Positions 7,774 through 15,652 of a DNA stretch of 64,000 nt are shown here, in pieces. Position 1 is the stretch's first letter; each line of letters opens with the position of its first letter. Under the pieces are notes generated by a model. That model made no database searches. It was not told the origin of the DNA and saw nothing but the letters and a program-made list of their open reading frames with translations. The position numbers and the translations under genes were made by a program. Origin of the DNA: Pseudomonas sp. 10S4 (GTDB lineage: Bacteria > Pseudomonadota > Gammaproteobacteria > Pseudomonadales > Pseudomonadaceae); the NCBI RefSeq assembly GCF_034344865.1, contig NZ_CP133774.1:1798001-1862000 (forward strand). The letters are read 5' to 3'.

Positions 7774-9150
7774 ATGCGTTGTCTGTTGTTCGCCTGTCTG
7801 TTGCTCGGTTCATTCCCTTCGTTCGCCCTGGATCGTTTTCAGGTCGAAGGCTATGCGCTGCCCAACGGCCTGCAATTGCTACTCAAGCCCGGCACCGATC
7901 GTGGGCATGTGGCGATTCGGCTGGTGGTCGGCGTCGGTATCGATGACTTCAAATGTGATGACAAAGAGCTGCCCCACCTGCTTGAACACTTGCTGTTCAG
8001 CGGCATCGACGCCAGCGGCGAAGGTGGCCTGGAAGAGCGCATGCAGGCCCTGGGCGGTGAATGGAACGCCTACACCAGCAACGCCGACACGACGTTCGTC
8101 ATCGAAGCCCCGGCGAAAAACCAGCGCAAGGTTCTCGATCTGCTGCTGGCGCTGTTGACCCAGACCCGAGTCGACGACAACGCCATCAACGCCGCCAAGC
8201 AAGTGGTCGAGCGTGAGGACGGCGGCCACTACTCGCACTTGCAGCGGTGGATGGACCGTCAGGACCTCGGCCACACGGCCAGCAATCAGTTGGCCGTGGA
8301 ACTGGGCCTCAAATGCCCCGAGCGGGCCGAAGTCGATCACCTGACCCGCGAGCAACTGGATAAGGTCCGCAAAGCCTGGTACGCCCCCAACAACATGACG
8401 CTTATTGTGGTCGGCGACCTCGACAAGTTGTTGCCGGCCTATCTGGAACGGGCCTGGGGCGCGCTTGAGGCAGTCGATCCCACCGACCATTTGCCGTTAC
8501 CGGAAATCAACGCGAGTGCCGCCCATGAGCGCAGTCTGATTCATGGTTTTGTCGGCGGCGGTGCGAGGTTGCACTGGCTGGTGCCGGAGCCGGTGCTGGA
8601 AGACGTGCCTGATCAAACCTTCGACCTGCTCAAGGATTATCTGGATTGGGCGCTCTATCGGCAGATGCGCCTGGCCCATGGCTTGTCCTACGGTCCGTGG
8701 GCCGAGCGCGAGCTATTCGGCAGCGTCGGCTTCATGAGCCTGAACGCTGACCTTGAGCGCGAGAACGTCGCCGAGGCCGAGCAGGTGCTGGAAGACATGA
8801 AGGCCGAATTGCTCAAGAACGGTCTCGATGTCGAGACGTTCGAGCGCCTCAAGCAAGCCGCCATCGTTCGCCAGGCCTGGGCCGTGCAAGGCAACAGCGC
8901 CCTGGCCGATTACTACTGGAGCGCCCTGGGGGATTACGAGGACGGACAATTCACCGACCCGGCCAAGGAACTGCAAGGGGTGACGCTGGAGGAAGCGAAC
9001 AAGGCGATGCGCGAGTTGCTGCTGCAGCCGGGGTACTTGCGGATCGAGAAGCCGTTGATCAGCTATGACCAGTTGTTGTGGGCGTTGGGTGCGGTGTTCG
9101 GATTGCTGGTGCTGGGGTTGCTGGCGTGGCGCGTCCATCGCCGGAAGTAA
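7774..9150 (+). CDS. Membrane-anchored M16 family zinc metallopeptidase
   Basis: A 458-residue insulinase/pitrilysin-family protein. A signal peptide (about residues 1-19, ending SFALD) sends it to the periplasm. The inverted zinc motif HLLEH is at 68-72 and the third ligand Glu at 149, the same 78-residue separation as in pitrilysin, so it is probably catalytically active. The second inactive-like M16 domain spans about 185-420. The C-terminus is unusual: a single hydrophobic helix (LLWALGAVFGLLVLGLLAW) followed by VHRRK, predicting a membrane tail with a short cytoplasmic end. Substrate unknown. Confidence 0.87.
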   Translation: MRCLLFACLLLGSFPSFALDRFQVEGYALPNGLQLLLKPGTDRGHVAIRLVVGVGIDDFKCDDKELPHLLEHLLFSGIDASGEGGLEERMQALGGEWNAYTSNADTTFVIEAPAKNQRKVLDLLLALLTQTRVDDNAINAAKQVVEREDGGHYSHLQRWMDRQDLGHTASNQLAVELGLKCPERAEVDHLTREQLDKVRKAWYAPNNMTLIVVGDLDKLLPAYLERAWGALEAVDPTDHLPLPEINASAAHERSLIHGFVGGGARLHWLVPEPVLEDVPDQTFDLLKDYLDWALYRQMRLAHGLSYGPWAERELFGSVGFMSLNADLERENVAEAEQVLEDMKAELLKNGLDVETFERLKQAAIVRQAWAVQGNSALADYYWSALGDYEDGQFTDPAKELQGVTLEEANKAMRELLLQPGYLRIEKPLISYDQLLWALGAVFGLLVLGLLAWRVHRRK

Positions 9151-9176
9151 TCCAATTTGGCGGCATGAGCGCCTTT

Positions 9177-9328
9177 TGTGGCGAGCGAGTTTGCCTGTGG
9201 TGAGGGGGCTTGCCCCCGTTGGGTCGCGAAGCGGCCCCAAAACCTGTTAGCGCGGTGAGTCAGGCACGCCTCAAGCAATGGTTTTACGACTGCTTCGCAG
9301 CCGAACGGGGCAAGCCCCCTCGCCACAG
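9177..9328. repeat. REP pair of the GTGGCGAGGG type with a degenerate third half
   Basis: CTGTGGTGAGGGGGCTTGCC (from 9195) and GGGGCAAGCCCCCTCGCCAC (to 9326) are inverted around internal GGGTCGCGAAGCGGCCCC and GACTGCTTCGCAGCC segments. A partial further copy, TGTGGCGAGCGAGTTTGC, abuts the left side. It fills the 271-base spacer after the M16 gene. Confidence 0.82.
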
Positions 9329-9422
9329 GTAATCACCAGCCCTCTAGTCTTGTGTTCGCCCAAATTGATCGCCACGCAAGCGCCTCGGCGGTACCCTGTC
9401 GAGGATTTTTCCTACGACCAGT

Positions 9423-10463
9423 GTGAACCGCCGAATGCCTACCCTGCCTCCTTTCGTCCAGCGCATCCTCGAACTGATGAAGCGCTATCCGGGGGTCATT
9501 GCGCTCGGTGGTTTTATCTCCGGAGTTTGCAGCTTCATGCTGGTGGATCGCCAACAAGGCCTGGCGACCTGGATCACCACCATCATGCTGGTCAGCTGGG
9601 TCTGGCTGATGCTCGAAAACAGCCTCACCCGGTTGTTTACCCGCGTCTTCAAACGGGAAATCCCCCAGCCGTTGCTGCGTTATGCGACGCAGATGATCCA
9701 CCAGGAAAGCCTGTTTTTTGTCCTGCCGTTTTTCTTCATCACCACCACCTGGAACAGCGGCCAACTGGTGTTTACCGGGTTGCTGGGCATTGCGGCGCTG
9801 ATCTCCATCACCGACCCGCTGTACTACAAATGGTTGGCGCCACGTCGCTGGGCGTTCCTGGCGCTGCACACCCTGACGTTGTTCGCTGCGCTGCTGACCG
9901 CCCTGCCCGTCATCCTGCATCTGACGACGTCAGAGAGTTTCAAACTGGCGCTGGGCATCTCCGTGTTGTTGTCGTTCCCGAGCCTGGCATCGATCTTTCC
10001 GATCCGAACCGTGCGCAACGCCCTGGCGATTCTGAGCATCACGCTGGGCATCGGCGCGATGGGTTGGGTGCTGCGTTCGTGGGTTCCACCAGCGACGCTG
10101 TGGATGACCGACGTGGCCATCAGCACGCAAATGCAGGATCGCACCCCCGGCGATAGCCTGGAGCAAGTCAGCGCCGAGCAGATTCGCGGCGGCGGGCTCT
10201 ACGCCTACACTGCAATCAACGCGCCGCGCGGTCTGGATGAACGGATTTATCACGTGTGGCAGTTCAACGGCCAAGAGGTCGACCGCATCGCGCTGGATAT
10301 TCATGGCGGGCGCAAGGAAGGCTATCGGGCCTGGACCCACAAACAGAATTTTCCCGGCAACCCGGTCGGCGATTGGCAGGTCCGGGTGTTGACCGAAGAT
10401 GGGCAGGTGATCGGCGTGTTGCGCTTCGAGATCACGGACAGCACACCGACCAAAGAAAAGTAA
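9423..10463 (+). CDS. DUF5924/DUF2914 family membrane protein
   Basis: A 346-residue protein from a GTG start (342 from the ATG at 9435). About seven hydrophobic segments fill residues 20-220. A soluble C-terminal domain of about 100 residues follows, with GLYAYTAINAPRGLDERIYHVW, HGGRKEGYRAWTHKQNF and GDWQVRVLTEDGQVIG, matching the DUF2914 type. That domain probably faces the periplasm and looks like a beta-sandwich. Function unknown. It is 54 bases upstream of the lipid ABC operon with a dyad between, so co-transcription is uncertain. Confidence 0.75.
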   Translation: MNRRMPTLPPFVQRILELMKRYPGVIALGGFISGVCSFMLVDRQQGLATWITTIMLVSWVWLMLENSLTRLFTRVFKREIPQPLLRYATQMIHQESLFFVLPFFFITTTWNSGQLVFTGLLGIAALISITDPLYYKWLAPRRWAFLALHTLTLFAALLTALPVILHLTTSESFKLALGISVLLSFPSLASIFPIRTVRNALAILSITLGIGAMGWVLRSWVPPATLWMTDVAISTQMQDRTPGDSLEQVSAEQIRGGGLYAYTAINAPRGLDERIYHVWQFNGQEVDRIALDIHGGRKEGYRAWTHKQNFPGNPVGDWQVRVLTEDGQVIGVLRFEITDSTPTKEK

Positions 10464-10473
10464 TCCGGTTCGT

Positions 10474-10499
10474 GCTATTACGTAGATCTGCGTAACAGC
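10474..10499. promoter_or_regulatory. Long dyad upstream of the Mla-type operon
   Basis: GCTATTACGTAGATCTGCGT, continuing AACAGC, is a 26-bp near-palindrome with the inner 18 bp (TTACGTAGATCTGCGTAA) broken by one T-G position. It lies 10 bases after the previous stop and 18 before the STAS-permease ATG. There is no T tract, so an operator is likelier than a terminator. The regulator is unknown. Confidence 0.45.
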
Positions 10500-10517
10500 C
10501 GAACAAGCACGGAGCTT

Positions 10518-11666
10518 ATGACCAGCAGCACATTGCCCGGCAATGCCCAACTGGACACCACTCACACCCCTGCACAATTGCGGGTTACGGGTGACTGGAC
10601 GCTCGCCCATTACGCTGACCTCAAGCGCCTGGGCGACAAGCTTCGCGGCCAGTACGACGACAGCACCCACATTGATCTCAACGGCCTCGGCGCCCTCGAC
10701 ACCGCCGGTGCTTCGCTGCTGGTGGAGTTGCTGGGTTCCGAGCGCCTGGGCCGATCGGCCGAACACCCTGAGTGCACCCTTTCCACCGCCGATCGCGCGT
10801 TACTGCAAACCGTCTACCGCTCGCTGACCGATTTCTGCGTACCGCTCAAGGAACCGGAAATCAGCGTCGGCATTCAACTGCTGACGCGCATCGGTCGCGC
10901 CGTTGACGCGATCTGGCAAGACACCCTGCAACTGCTGGGTTTCGTCGGCCTGATTCTCGAAACCATCGCCCGCAATTTGTTTCGCCCCCAACGCTGGCGC
11001 ATTACGCCGATGGTCGCGCACATCGAACAGACTGGCCTCGACGCCGCGCCTATCGTCGCCCTGCTGACCTTCCTGGTGGGCGCGGTGGTGGCGTTTCTCG
11101 GGGCGACGGTGCTGGCGAGTTTCGGCGCGAGTATTTTCACCGTGGACCTGGTGGCGTTCTCCTTCCTGCGCGAGTTCGGTGTGTTGCTGACGGCGATTTT
11201 GATGGCCGGACGCACCGCCAGTGCGTTCACCGCGCAGATCGGCTCGATGAAGGCCAACGAAGAAATCGATGCGATCCGTACGTTGGGCCTCGACCCGATC
11301 GAGTTGCTGGTGGTCCCGCGGGTGCTGGCGCTGTTGGTGGCGCTGCCGATGCTGACCTTTCTGGCGATGATCTCCGGGATTATTGGCGGTGGCGTGGTCT
11401 GCGCGGTGTCGCTGGGGATTTCGCCGGCGATGTTCCTCTCGCTGCTGCAATCGGACATTGGCGTTCAGCATTTTCTGGTGGGGATCGTCAAAGCGCCGAT
11501 CTTCGCGTTCCTGATCGCGGCCATTGGTTGCCTTGAAGGCTTCAAGGTCAGCGGCAGCGCCGAATCCGTCGGCGCCCACACCACGTCCAGCGTGGTCCAG
11601 TCGATTTTCGTGGTGATCGTGCTGGATGCTGTCGCCGCGTTGTTTTTCATGGAGATGGGCTGGTGA
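10518..11666 (+). CDS. MlaE-type lipid ABC transporter permease with N-terminal STAS domain
   Basis: A 382-residue inner-membrane permease. Residues 1-110 form a STAS-like domain (LRVTGDWTLAHYADLKRLGD, HIDLNGLGALDTAGASLLVEL), which in E. coli is a separate protein, MlaB. The MlaE/permease domain covers about 130-382, with landmarks AIGxxE-like LREFGVLLTAILMAGRTASAF, GSMKANEEIDAIRTLGLDP and GCLEGFKVSGSAESVG. It heads a four-gene unit with an ATPase, an MCE protein and a lipoprotein; together they should move phospholipid between inner and outer membranes. It is a paralogous system, not the canonical mla/ttg2 operon, which has a separate MlaB and MlaC. Confidence 0.9.
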   Translation: MTSSTLPGNAQLDTTHTPAQLRVTGDWTLAHYADLKRLGDKLRGQYDDSTHIDLNGLGALDTAGASLLVELLGSERLGRSAEHPECTLSTADRALLQTVYRSLTDFCVPLKEPEISVGIQLLTRIGRAVDAIWQDTLQLLGFVGLILETIARNLFRPQRWRITPMVAHIEQTGLDAAPIVALLTFLVGAVVAFLGATVLASFGASIFTVDLVAFSFLREFGVLLTAILMAGRTASAFTAQIGSMKANEEIDAIRTLGLDPIELLVVPRVLALLVALPMLTFLAMISGIIGGGVVCAVSLGISPAMFLSLLQSDIGVQHFLVGIVKAPIFAFLIAAIGCLEGFKVSGSAESVGAHTTSSVVQSIFVVIVLDAVAALFFMEMGW

Positions 11667-12466
11667 GTCGTCTACCCCGAGCACCCTCCGAGGCGGTGAT
11701 CGAAGTCCGTGGGCTGTGCAATCGCTTCGGCAGCCAGAGCGTGCACGAGAACCTCGACCTGGATTTGTACAAGGGTGAAATCCTCGCCGTGGTCGGCGGC
11801 TCCGGCAGCGGCAAGTCGGTGTTACTGCGCAGCATTGTCGGTTTGCGTCGGCCCAGTGAAGGCGTGGTGAAAGTCTTCGGCAAAAACCTGCCGACGCTGT
11901 CGGAACATGAACGCTCGATGGTTGAACGGCGCTTCGGCGTGCTGTTCCAGAAAGGCGCGCTGTTCTCATCGCTGACCGTGACCGAGAACGTCGCCCTGCC
12001 CCTGATCGAACACGCCGGCCTGAGCCGTGCCGACGCCGAACACCTGGCAGCAGTGAAGCTGGCGCTGGCGGGACTGCCGTTGTCGGCGGCGGACAAGTAC
12101 CCCGCGTCCTTGTCCGGCGGCATGATCAAGCGTGCGGCACTGGCCCGGGCGCTGGCACTGGACCCGGACATCCTGTTTCTCGACGAGCCCACCGCCGGCC
12201 TCGACCCGATTGGCGCGGCGGCTTTCGATCAGTTGATCCTGACCCTGCGCGATGCATTGGGTTTGAGCGTGTTCCTGGTGACCCACGACCTCGACACGCT
12301 CTACACCATCACTGACCGGGTGGCGGTGCTGGCGCAGAAGAAAGTGCTGGTGGCGGATGCTATCGACAAGGTGTCCGAAACCGACGACGCCTGGATTCAC
12401 GAATACTTCCACGGCCCTCGCGGCCGCGCGGCGCTGACCGCCGCTCAACAGCTTAACGAGGTCTGA
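11663..12466 (+). CDS. ABC transporter ATP-binding protein (MlaF-like)
   Basis: A 267-residue ATPase with Walker A GGSGSGKSV at about residues 46-54, Q-loop FGVLFQKGALFSS, signature LSGGM, Walker B ILFLDEPTAGLD and H-loop LVTHD. The GTG start overlaps the permease stop by four bases, which indicates translational coupling. It drives the MlaE-type permease upstream. The FQKGALFSSLTV segment after the Q-loop is typical of MlaF/Ttg2A-type ATPases. Confidence 0.92.
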   Translation: MSRLPRAPSEAVIEVRGLCNRFGSQSVHENLDLDLYKGEILAVVGGSGSGKSVLLRSIVGLRRPSEGVVKVFGKNLPTLSEHERSMVERRFGVLFQKGALFSSLTVTENVALPLIEHAGLSRADAEHLAAVKLALAGLPLSAADKYPASLSGGMIKRAALARALALDPDILFLDEPTAGLDPIGAAAFDQLILTLRDALGLSVFLVTHDLDTLYTITDRVAVLAQKKVLVADAIDKVSETDDAWIHEYFHGPRGRAALTAAQQLNEV

Positions 12467-12467
12467 C

Positions 12468-13406
12468 ATGGAAACCCGAGCCCATCATGTATTGATCGGC
12501 CTGTTCACCGTGATTGTGGTGGCGGGCGCCCTGCTCTTCGGTCTGTGGCTGGCCAAATCCAGCGTCGACACCGAGTTCAAGGACTACGAAATTGTCTTCA
12601 ACGAGGCAGTCAGCGGCCTGTCCAAGGGCAGCGCCGTGCAGTACAGCGGGATCAAGGTCGGCGACGTGGTGACCCTGCGCCTCGACCCGAAAGACCCGCG
12701 CCGGGTGCTGGCGCGGATTCGTCTCGGCGGCGAGACGCCAATCAAGGAAGACACCCAGGCCAAACTGGCGCTGACCGGGATCACCGGCACCTCGATCATC
12801 CAGCTCAGTGGCGGCACACCGCAAAGTCCCAAGCTGCGGGGCAAGGACGGCGAGTTGCCGACGATTGTCGCGGCGCCCTCGCCTATCGCTCGCCTGCTGA
12901 ACGACAGCAACGACTTGATGGCCGGCGTGAACACGCTGATGCACAACGCCAATCAGATGTTTTCCGCGGAAAACGTCGAGCGCATCAGCAACACCCTTGA
13001 GCATCTGGAGCAAACCACCGGGACCATCGCCGACCAGCGTGGCGATATCCGCCAGGCCATGCAGCAACTGGCCTCGATCGGCAAACAGGCCAGCGCCACC
13101 CTTGAGCAAACCACCGCGCTGATGCGCAACGCCAACGGCCTGCTCAACGATCAGGGCAAGCAGATGTTCGGCAATGCCGGGCAGGCGATGAAATCGCTGG
13201 AACAGAGCACCGCGACCATCAACAAATTGCTGACGACCAATCAGGATTCGCTCAACAGCGGCATGCAGGGCCTCAATGGCCTGGCTCCGGCGGTGCGTGA
13301 ATTGCGCGACACCCTGACGTCGCTGCGGGCCATTTCCCAGCGACTGGAAGCCAACCCCAGCGGTTATCTGCTGGGCAGCGACAAGAACAAGGAATTCACG
13401 CCATGA
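12468..13406 (+). CDS. MlaD family MCE domain protein
   Basis: A 312-residue protein with one N-terminal membrane helix (residues 7-30), a single MCE domain at about 40-120 (YEIVFNEAVSGLSKGSAVQY, GIKVGDVVTLRLDP) and a long helical C-terminal region to about 300. The last part is rich in Gln, Ala and Ser, as in PqiB/Mla-like needle proteins. It should form a periplasmic oligomer bound to the permease and carry lipid. It begins one base after the ATPase stop codon. Confidence 0.92.
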   Translation: METRAHHVLIGLFTVIVVAGALLFGLWLAKSSVDTEFKDYEIVFNEAVSGLSKGSAVQYSGIKVGDVVTLRLDPKDPRRVLARIRLGGETPIKEDTQAKLALTGITGTSIIQLSGGTPQSPKLRGKDGELPTIVAAPSPIARLLNDSNDLMAGVNTLMHNANQMFSAENVERISNTLEHLEQTTGTIADQRGDIRQAMQQLASIGKQASATLEQTTALMRNANGLLNDQGKQMFGNAGQAMKSLEQSTATINKLLTTNQDSLNSGMQGLNGLAPAVRELRDTLTSLRAISQRLEANPSGYLLGSDKNKEFTP

Positions 13407-14029
13407 AGCCGACTCACCTCGCCCTCCTCGCCAGTTTTGCGCTGGTCAGCTCATGCTCGATCCTGCCGAAGTCCGAGCCGTCCGATGTCTACCGCTTGCC
13501 CTCGGCCCAGACCGCCGTAGCGGCCAGTCACGGCACGCCGCAACACTGGTCGCTACGCCTGACCAAGCCACAGGCCAGCGAGGCGCTGAACAGCCCGAAA
13601 ATCGCCGTGATCCCGCAGGGCGACCTGATCAGCAGCTACAAAGCCTCGCGCTGGAGCGATCCGGCGCCGGTGTTGCTGCGTAATCGGTTGCTGGACGGGT
13701 TTCAGCGCGATGGCCGGGTGTCGTTGTTGAGCACCGATGACAGCAACTTCCAGGCGGATCTGGAACTCGGTGGGAATCTGCAAGCATTCCAGACGGAGTA
13801 CCAAGGCACCGCTGCAAGCGTCGTTGTACGGCTGGATGCGTTGCTGGTGCGTGGCTATGACCAGCGAATCCTCGCCAGCCACCGCTTCGAAGTGCGCCAG
13901 CCGTTGAGCGATGTGAAGGTGCCGTCGGTGGTGGCCGGGTTTGGCCAGGCCAGCGACCAGTTGACGGCGCAGGTGGTGGCTTGGGCGGTGGAGCAAGGTC
14001 AGCAATTGGTCCCACCCGTTAAACCTTGA
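13403..14029 (+). CDS. ABC-type transport auxiliary lipoprotein (PqiC-like)
   Basis: A 208-residue predicted outer-membrane lipoprotein. The signal peptide ends in the lipobox VSSC at residues 15-18. The mature part begins SILPKSEPSDVYRLP and shows the VxxP...W and R...D features of the ABC_trans_aux family. The start overlaps the MCE gene by four bases. As the last gene of the operon it is the likely outer-membrane partner of the MCE protein, as PqiC is for PqiB. Confidence 0.88.
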   Translation: MKPTHLALLASFALVSSCSILPKSEPSDVYRLPSAQTAVAASHGTPQHWSLRLTKPQASEALNSPKIAVIPQGDLISSYKASRWSDPAPVLLRNRLLDGFQRDGRVSLLSTDDSNFQADLELGGNLQAFQTEYQGTAASVVVRLDALLVRGYDQRILASHRFEVRQPLSDVKVPSVVAGFGQASDQLTAQVVAWAVEQGQQLVPPVKP

Positions 14030-14043
14030 AGGTCCTGCGGACT

Positions 14044-14179
14044 CTGTGGCGAGGGGCTTGCCCCGTTGGGTCGCGAAGCGGCCCCTACATTCTTTCGGCT
14101 CCACCGGGTCGTTTGGATTTACGACTGCTGCGCAGCCGAACGGGGTAAACCCCCTCGCCACAAAAGCCCGCTCCCACAG
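14044..14179. repeat. REP pair plus a half REP of the other type
   Basis: CTGTGGCGAGGGGCTTGCCC (14044) and its inverse ending CCCCCTCGCCACA (14162) form a GTGGCGAGGG-type pair. The half element AGCCCGCTCCCACAG of the GTGGGAGC type follows at once (14165-14179). This resembles a GTGGGAGC element interrupted by the other type, as at 49778. Confidence 0.8.
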
Positions 14180-14189
14180 GGGGTTGTGG

Positions 14190-15419
14190 TTAACCGAAGA
14201 ACCAGTAGCAAACAAAGATCGCGCCGACCACCCCGGCAAACTCTGCCAGCAACGCACAGCCCACCGCGTGCCGCGCCCGCTGAATCCCCACCGCACCGAA
14301 GTACACCGCCAACACATAGAACGTGGTTTCGGTACTGCCCTGAATGGTCGCCGCCACCAACGCCGGGAAGCTGTCCACCCCGGAGGTTTTCATGGTTTCG
14401 ATCAGCATCGCCCGGGCGGCGCTGCCGGAGAACGGTTTGACCATCGCCGTCGGCAACGCATCGACGAAGCGCGTGTCCCAACCGGCCCACGCCACCAGAT
14501 GCCGAATCCCGTCCAGACCGAAATCCAAGGCGCCGGACGCTCGCAGCACGCCCACCGCACAGAGCATCGCCACCAGATACGGCAGCAGGTTCTTGGCCAC
14601 GTCGAAGCCTTCTTTGGCGCCTTCGACGAACGCTTCGTAGACCTTCACTTTGCGCAACGCGCCAATGATCAGAAACAGCATGATCAGGCCGAACAGCGTC
14701 AGGTTGCCGAGGATCGATGACAGGCCGGCCAGAGCGGTCGCCGAGAGCGTCGCCAGCAGCGCCATGAAGGCACCAAGGGCCAAGGCACCGGGAATCAGAT
14801 AGGCGAGCACCACCGGGTCCCAGATGCGCAGGCGCTGCATGAACGCTACCGACAGGAAGCCGACGATGGTCGAGCAACTGGTGGCCAGCAAGATCGGCAG
14901 GAACACCAGCGTCGGGTCCGGCGCACCTTGCTGGGCGCGGTACATGAAGATCGTCACTGGCAGCAGGGTCAGGGACGAAGCATTGAGCACCAGGAACAGG
15001 ATCTGCGCGTTGCTGGCGATGGTGGTGCTGGGGTTGAGCTCTTGCAGCGCCTTCATGGCCTTCAGGCCGATTGGCGTGGCGGCGTTGTCCAGGCCCAGGG
15101 CGTTGGCGGCGAAATTGAGGGTGATCAGGCCGATGGCCGGGTGACCGGGCGGGACTTCCGGCATCAGACGCAGGAACAGCGGGCCGAGGGCCTTGGCCAG
15201 CCAGTCGACGATCCCGGCCTTTTCGGCGATCCGCAGAAAGCCCAGCCACAGGGTCAGCGTCCCGAACAACAGGACCATGACCTCCACCGACAGCTTGGCC
15301 ATGGCGAAGATACTTTCCACCATCGCCGCGAAGATCCCGGCGTTGCCGCCGATCAGCCACTGCGCCAGCGCCGACACGGCTGCCACGATGAAGAAGCCAA
15401 GCCACAGGCCATTGAGCAT
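14190..15419 (-). CDS. Nucleoside-recognition (Gate) domain membrane protein, SpmA-SpmB-type fusion
   Basis: A 409-residue inner-membrane protein with two Gate domains in tandem. The first (residues 1-190) resembles SpmA with NFAANALGLDNAATPIGLKA; the second (about 230-409) resembles SpmB with AMVKPFSGSAARAMLIET and GSTETTFYVLAVYFG. In Bacillus these are two separate spore-maturation proteins. Here the organism does not sporulate, so the role is different and probably solute transport. It is a single gene, flanked by a REP pair downstream and the hairpin at 15472 upstream. Confidence 0.85.
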   Translation of the reverse strand: MLNGLWLGFFIVAAVSALAQWLIGGNAGIFAAMVESIFAMAKLSVEVMVLLFGTLTLWLGFLRIAEKAGIVDWLAKALGPLFLRLMPEVPPGHPAIGLITLNFAANALGLDNAATPIGLKAMKALQELNPSTTIASNAQILFLVLNASSLTLLPVTIFMYRAQQGAPDPTLVFLPILLATSCSTIVGFLSVAFMQRLRIWDPVVLAYLIPGALALGAFMALLATLSATALAGLSSILGNLTLFGLIMLFLIIGALRKVKVYEAFVEGAKEGFDVAKNLLPYLVAMLCAVGVLRASGALDFGLDGIRHLVAWAGWDTRFVDALPTAMVKPFSGSAARAMLIETMKTSGVDSFPALVAATIQGSTETTFYVLAVYFGAVGIQRARHAVGCALLAEFAGVVGAIFVCYWFFG

Positions 15420-15471
15420 CAGTTAAATCCCCCGAAGAATGCGGCGAATGATAGCGGGGTCGCCAGAAACG

Positions 15472-15500
15472 ACAAACCCCGGATTTCTCCGGGGTTTGTT
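15472..15500. terminator. Hairpin with 12-bp stem between gltP and the SpmAB-type gene
   Basis: ACAAACCCCGGA, loop TTTC, TCCGGGGTTTGT: a perfect 12-bp stem. It is downstream of gltP on the minus strand, beyond a REP pair, and 53 bases before the next gene. T tracts are short on both sides, so termination strength is uncertain. Confidence 0.7.
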
Positions 15501-15552
15501 TAGTACGGCGTAGGCCTCGTTAAGCCCAATGTCATGGGCTGGCCCCGATCCA

Positions 15553-15644
15553 CTGTGGGAGCGAGCTTGCTCGCGATGGCGGTATATCAGTCGACAACAA
15601 TGATAGCTGTCAGTCCGTCATCGCGAGCAAGCTCGCTCCCACAG
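15553..15644. repeat. Inverted REP pair
   Basis: CTGTGGGAGCGAGCTTGCTC and GAGCAAGCTCGCTCCCACAG are perfect inverses, each with a CGCGAT/ATCGCG inner edge, separated by about 45 bases. It starts nine bases beyond the gltP stop. Confidence 0.88.
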
Positions 15645-15652
15645 GGTTTTGC

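Noticed and set aside
10800..11969. 389-residue antisense ORF opposite the MlaE/MlaF genes
   Set aside because: Arg/Gln/His-rich shadow; the coding strand carries complete ABC motifs.
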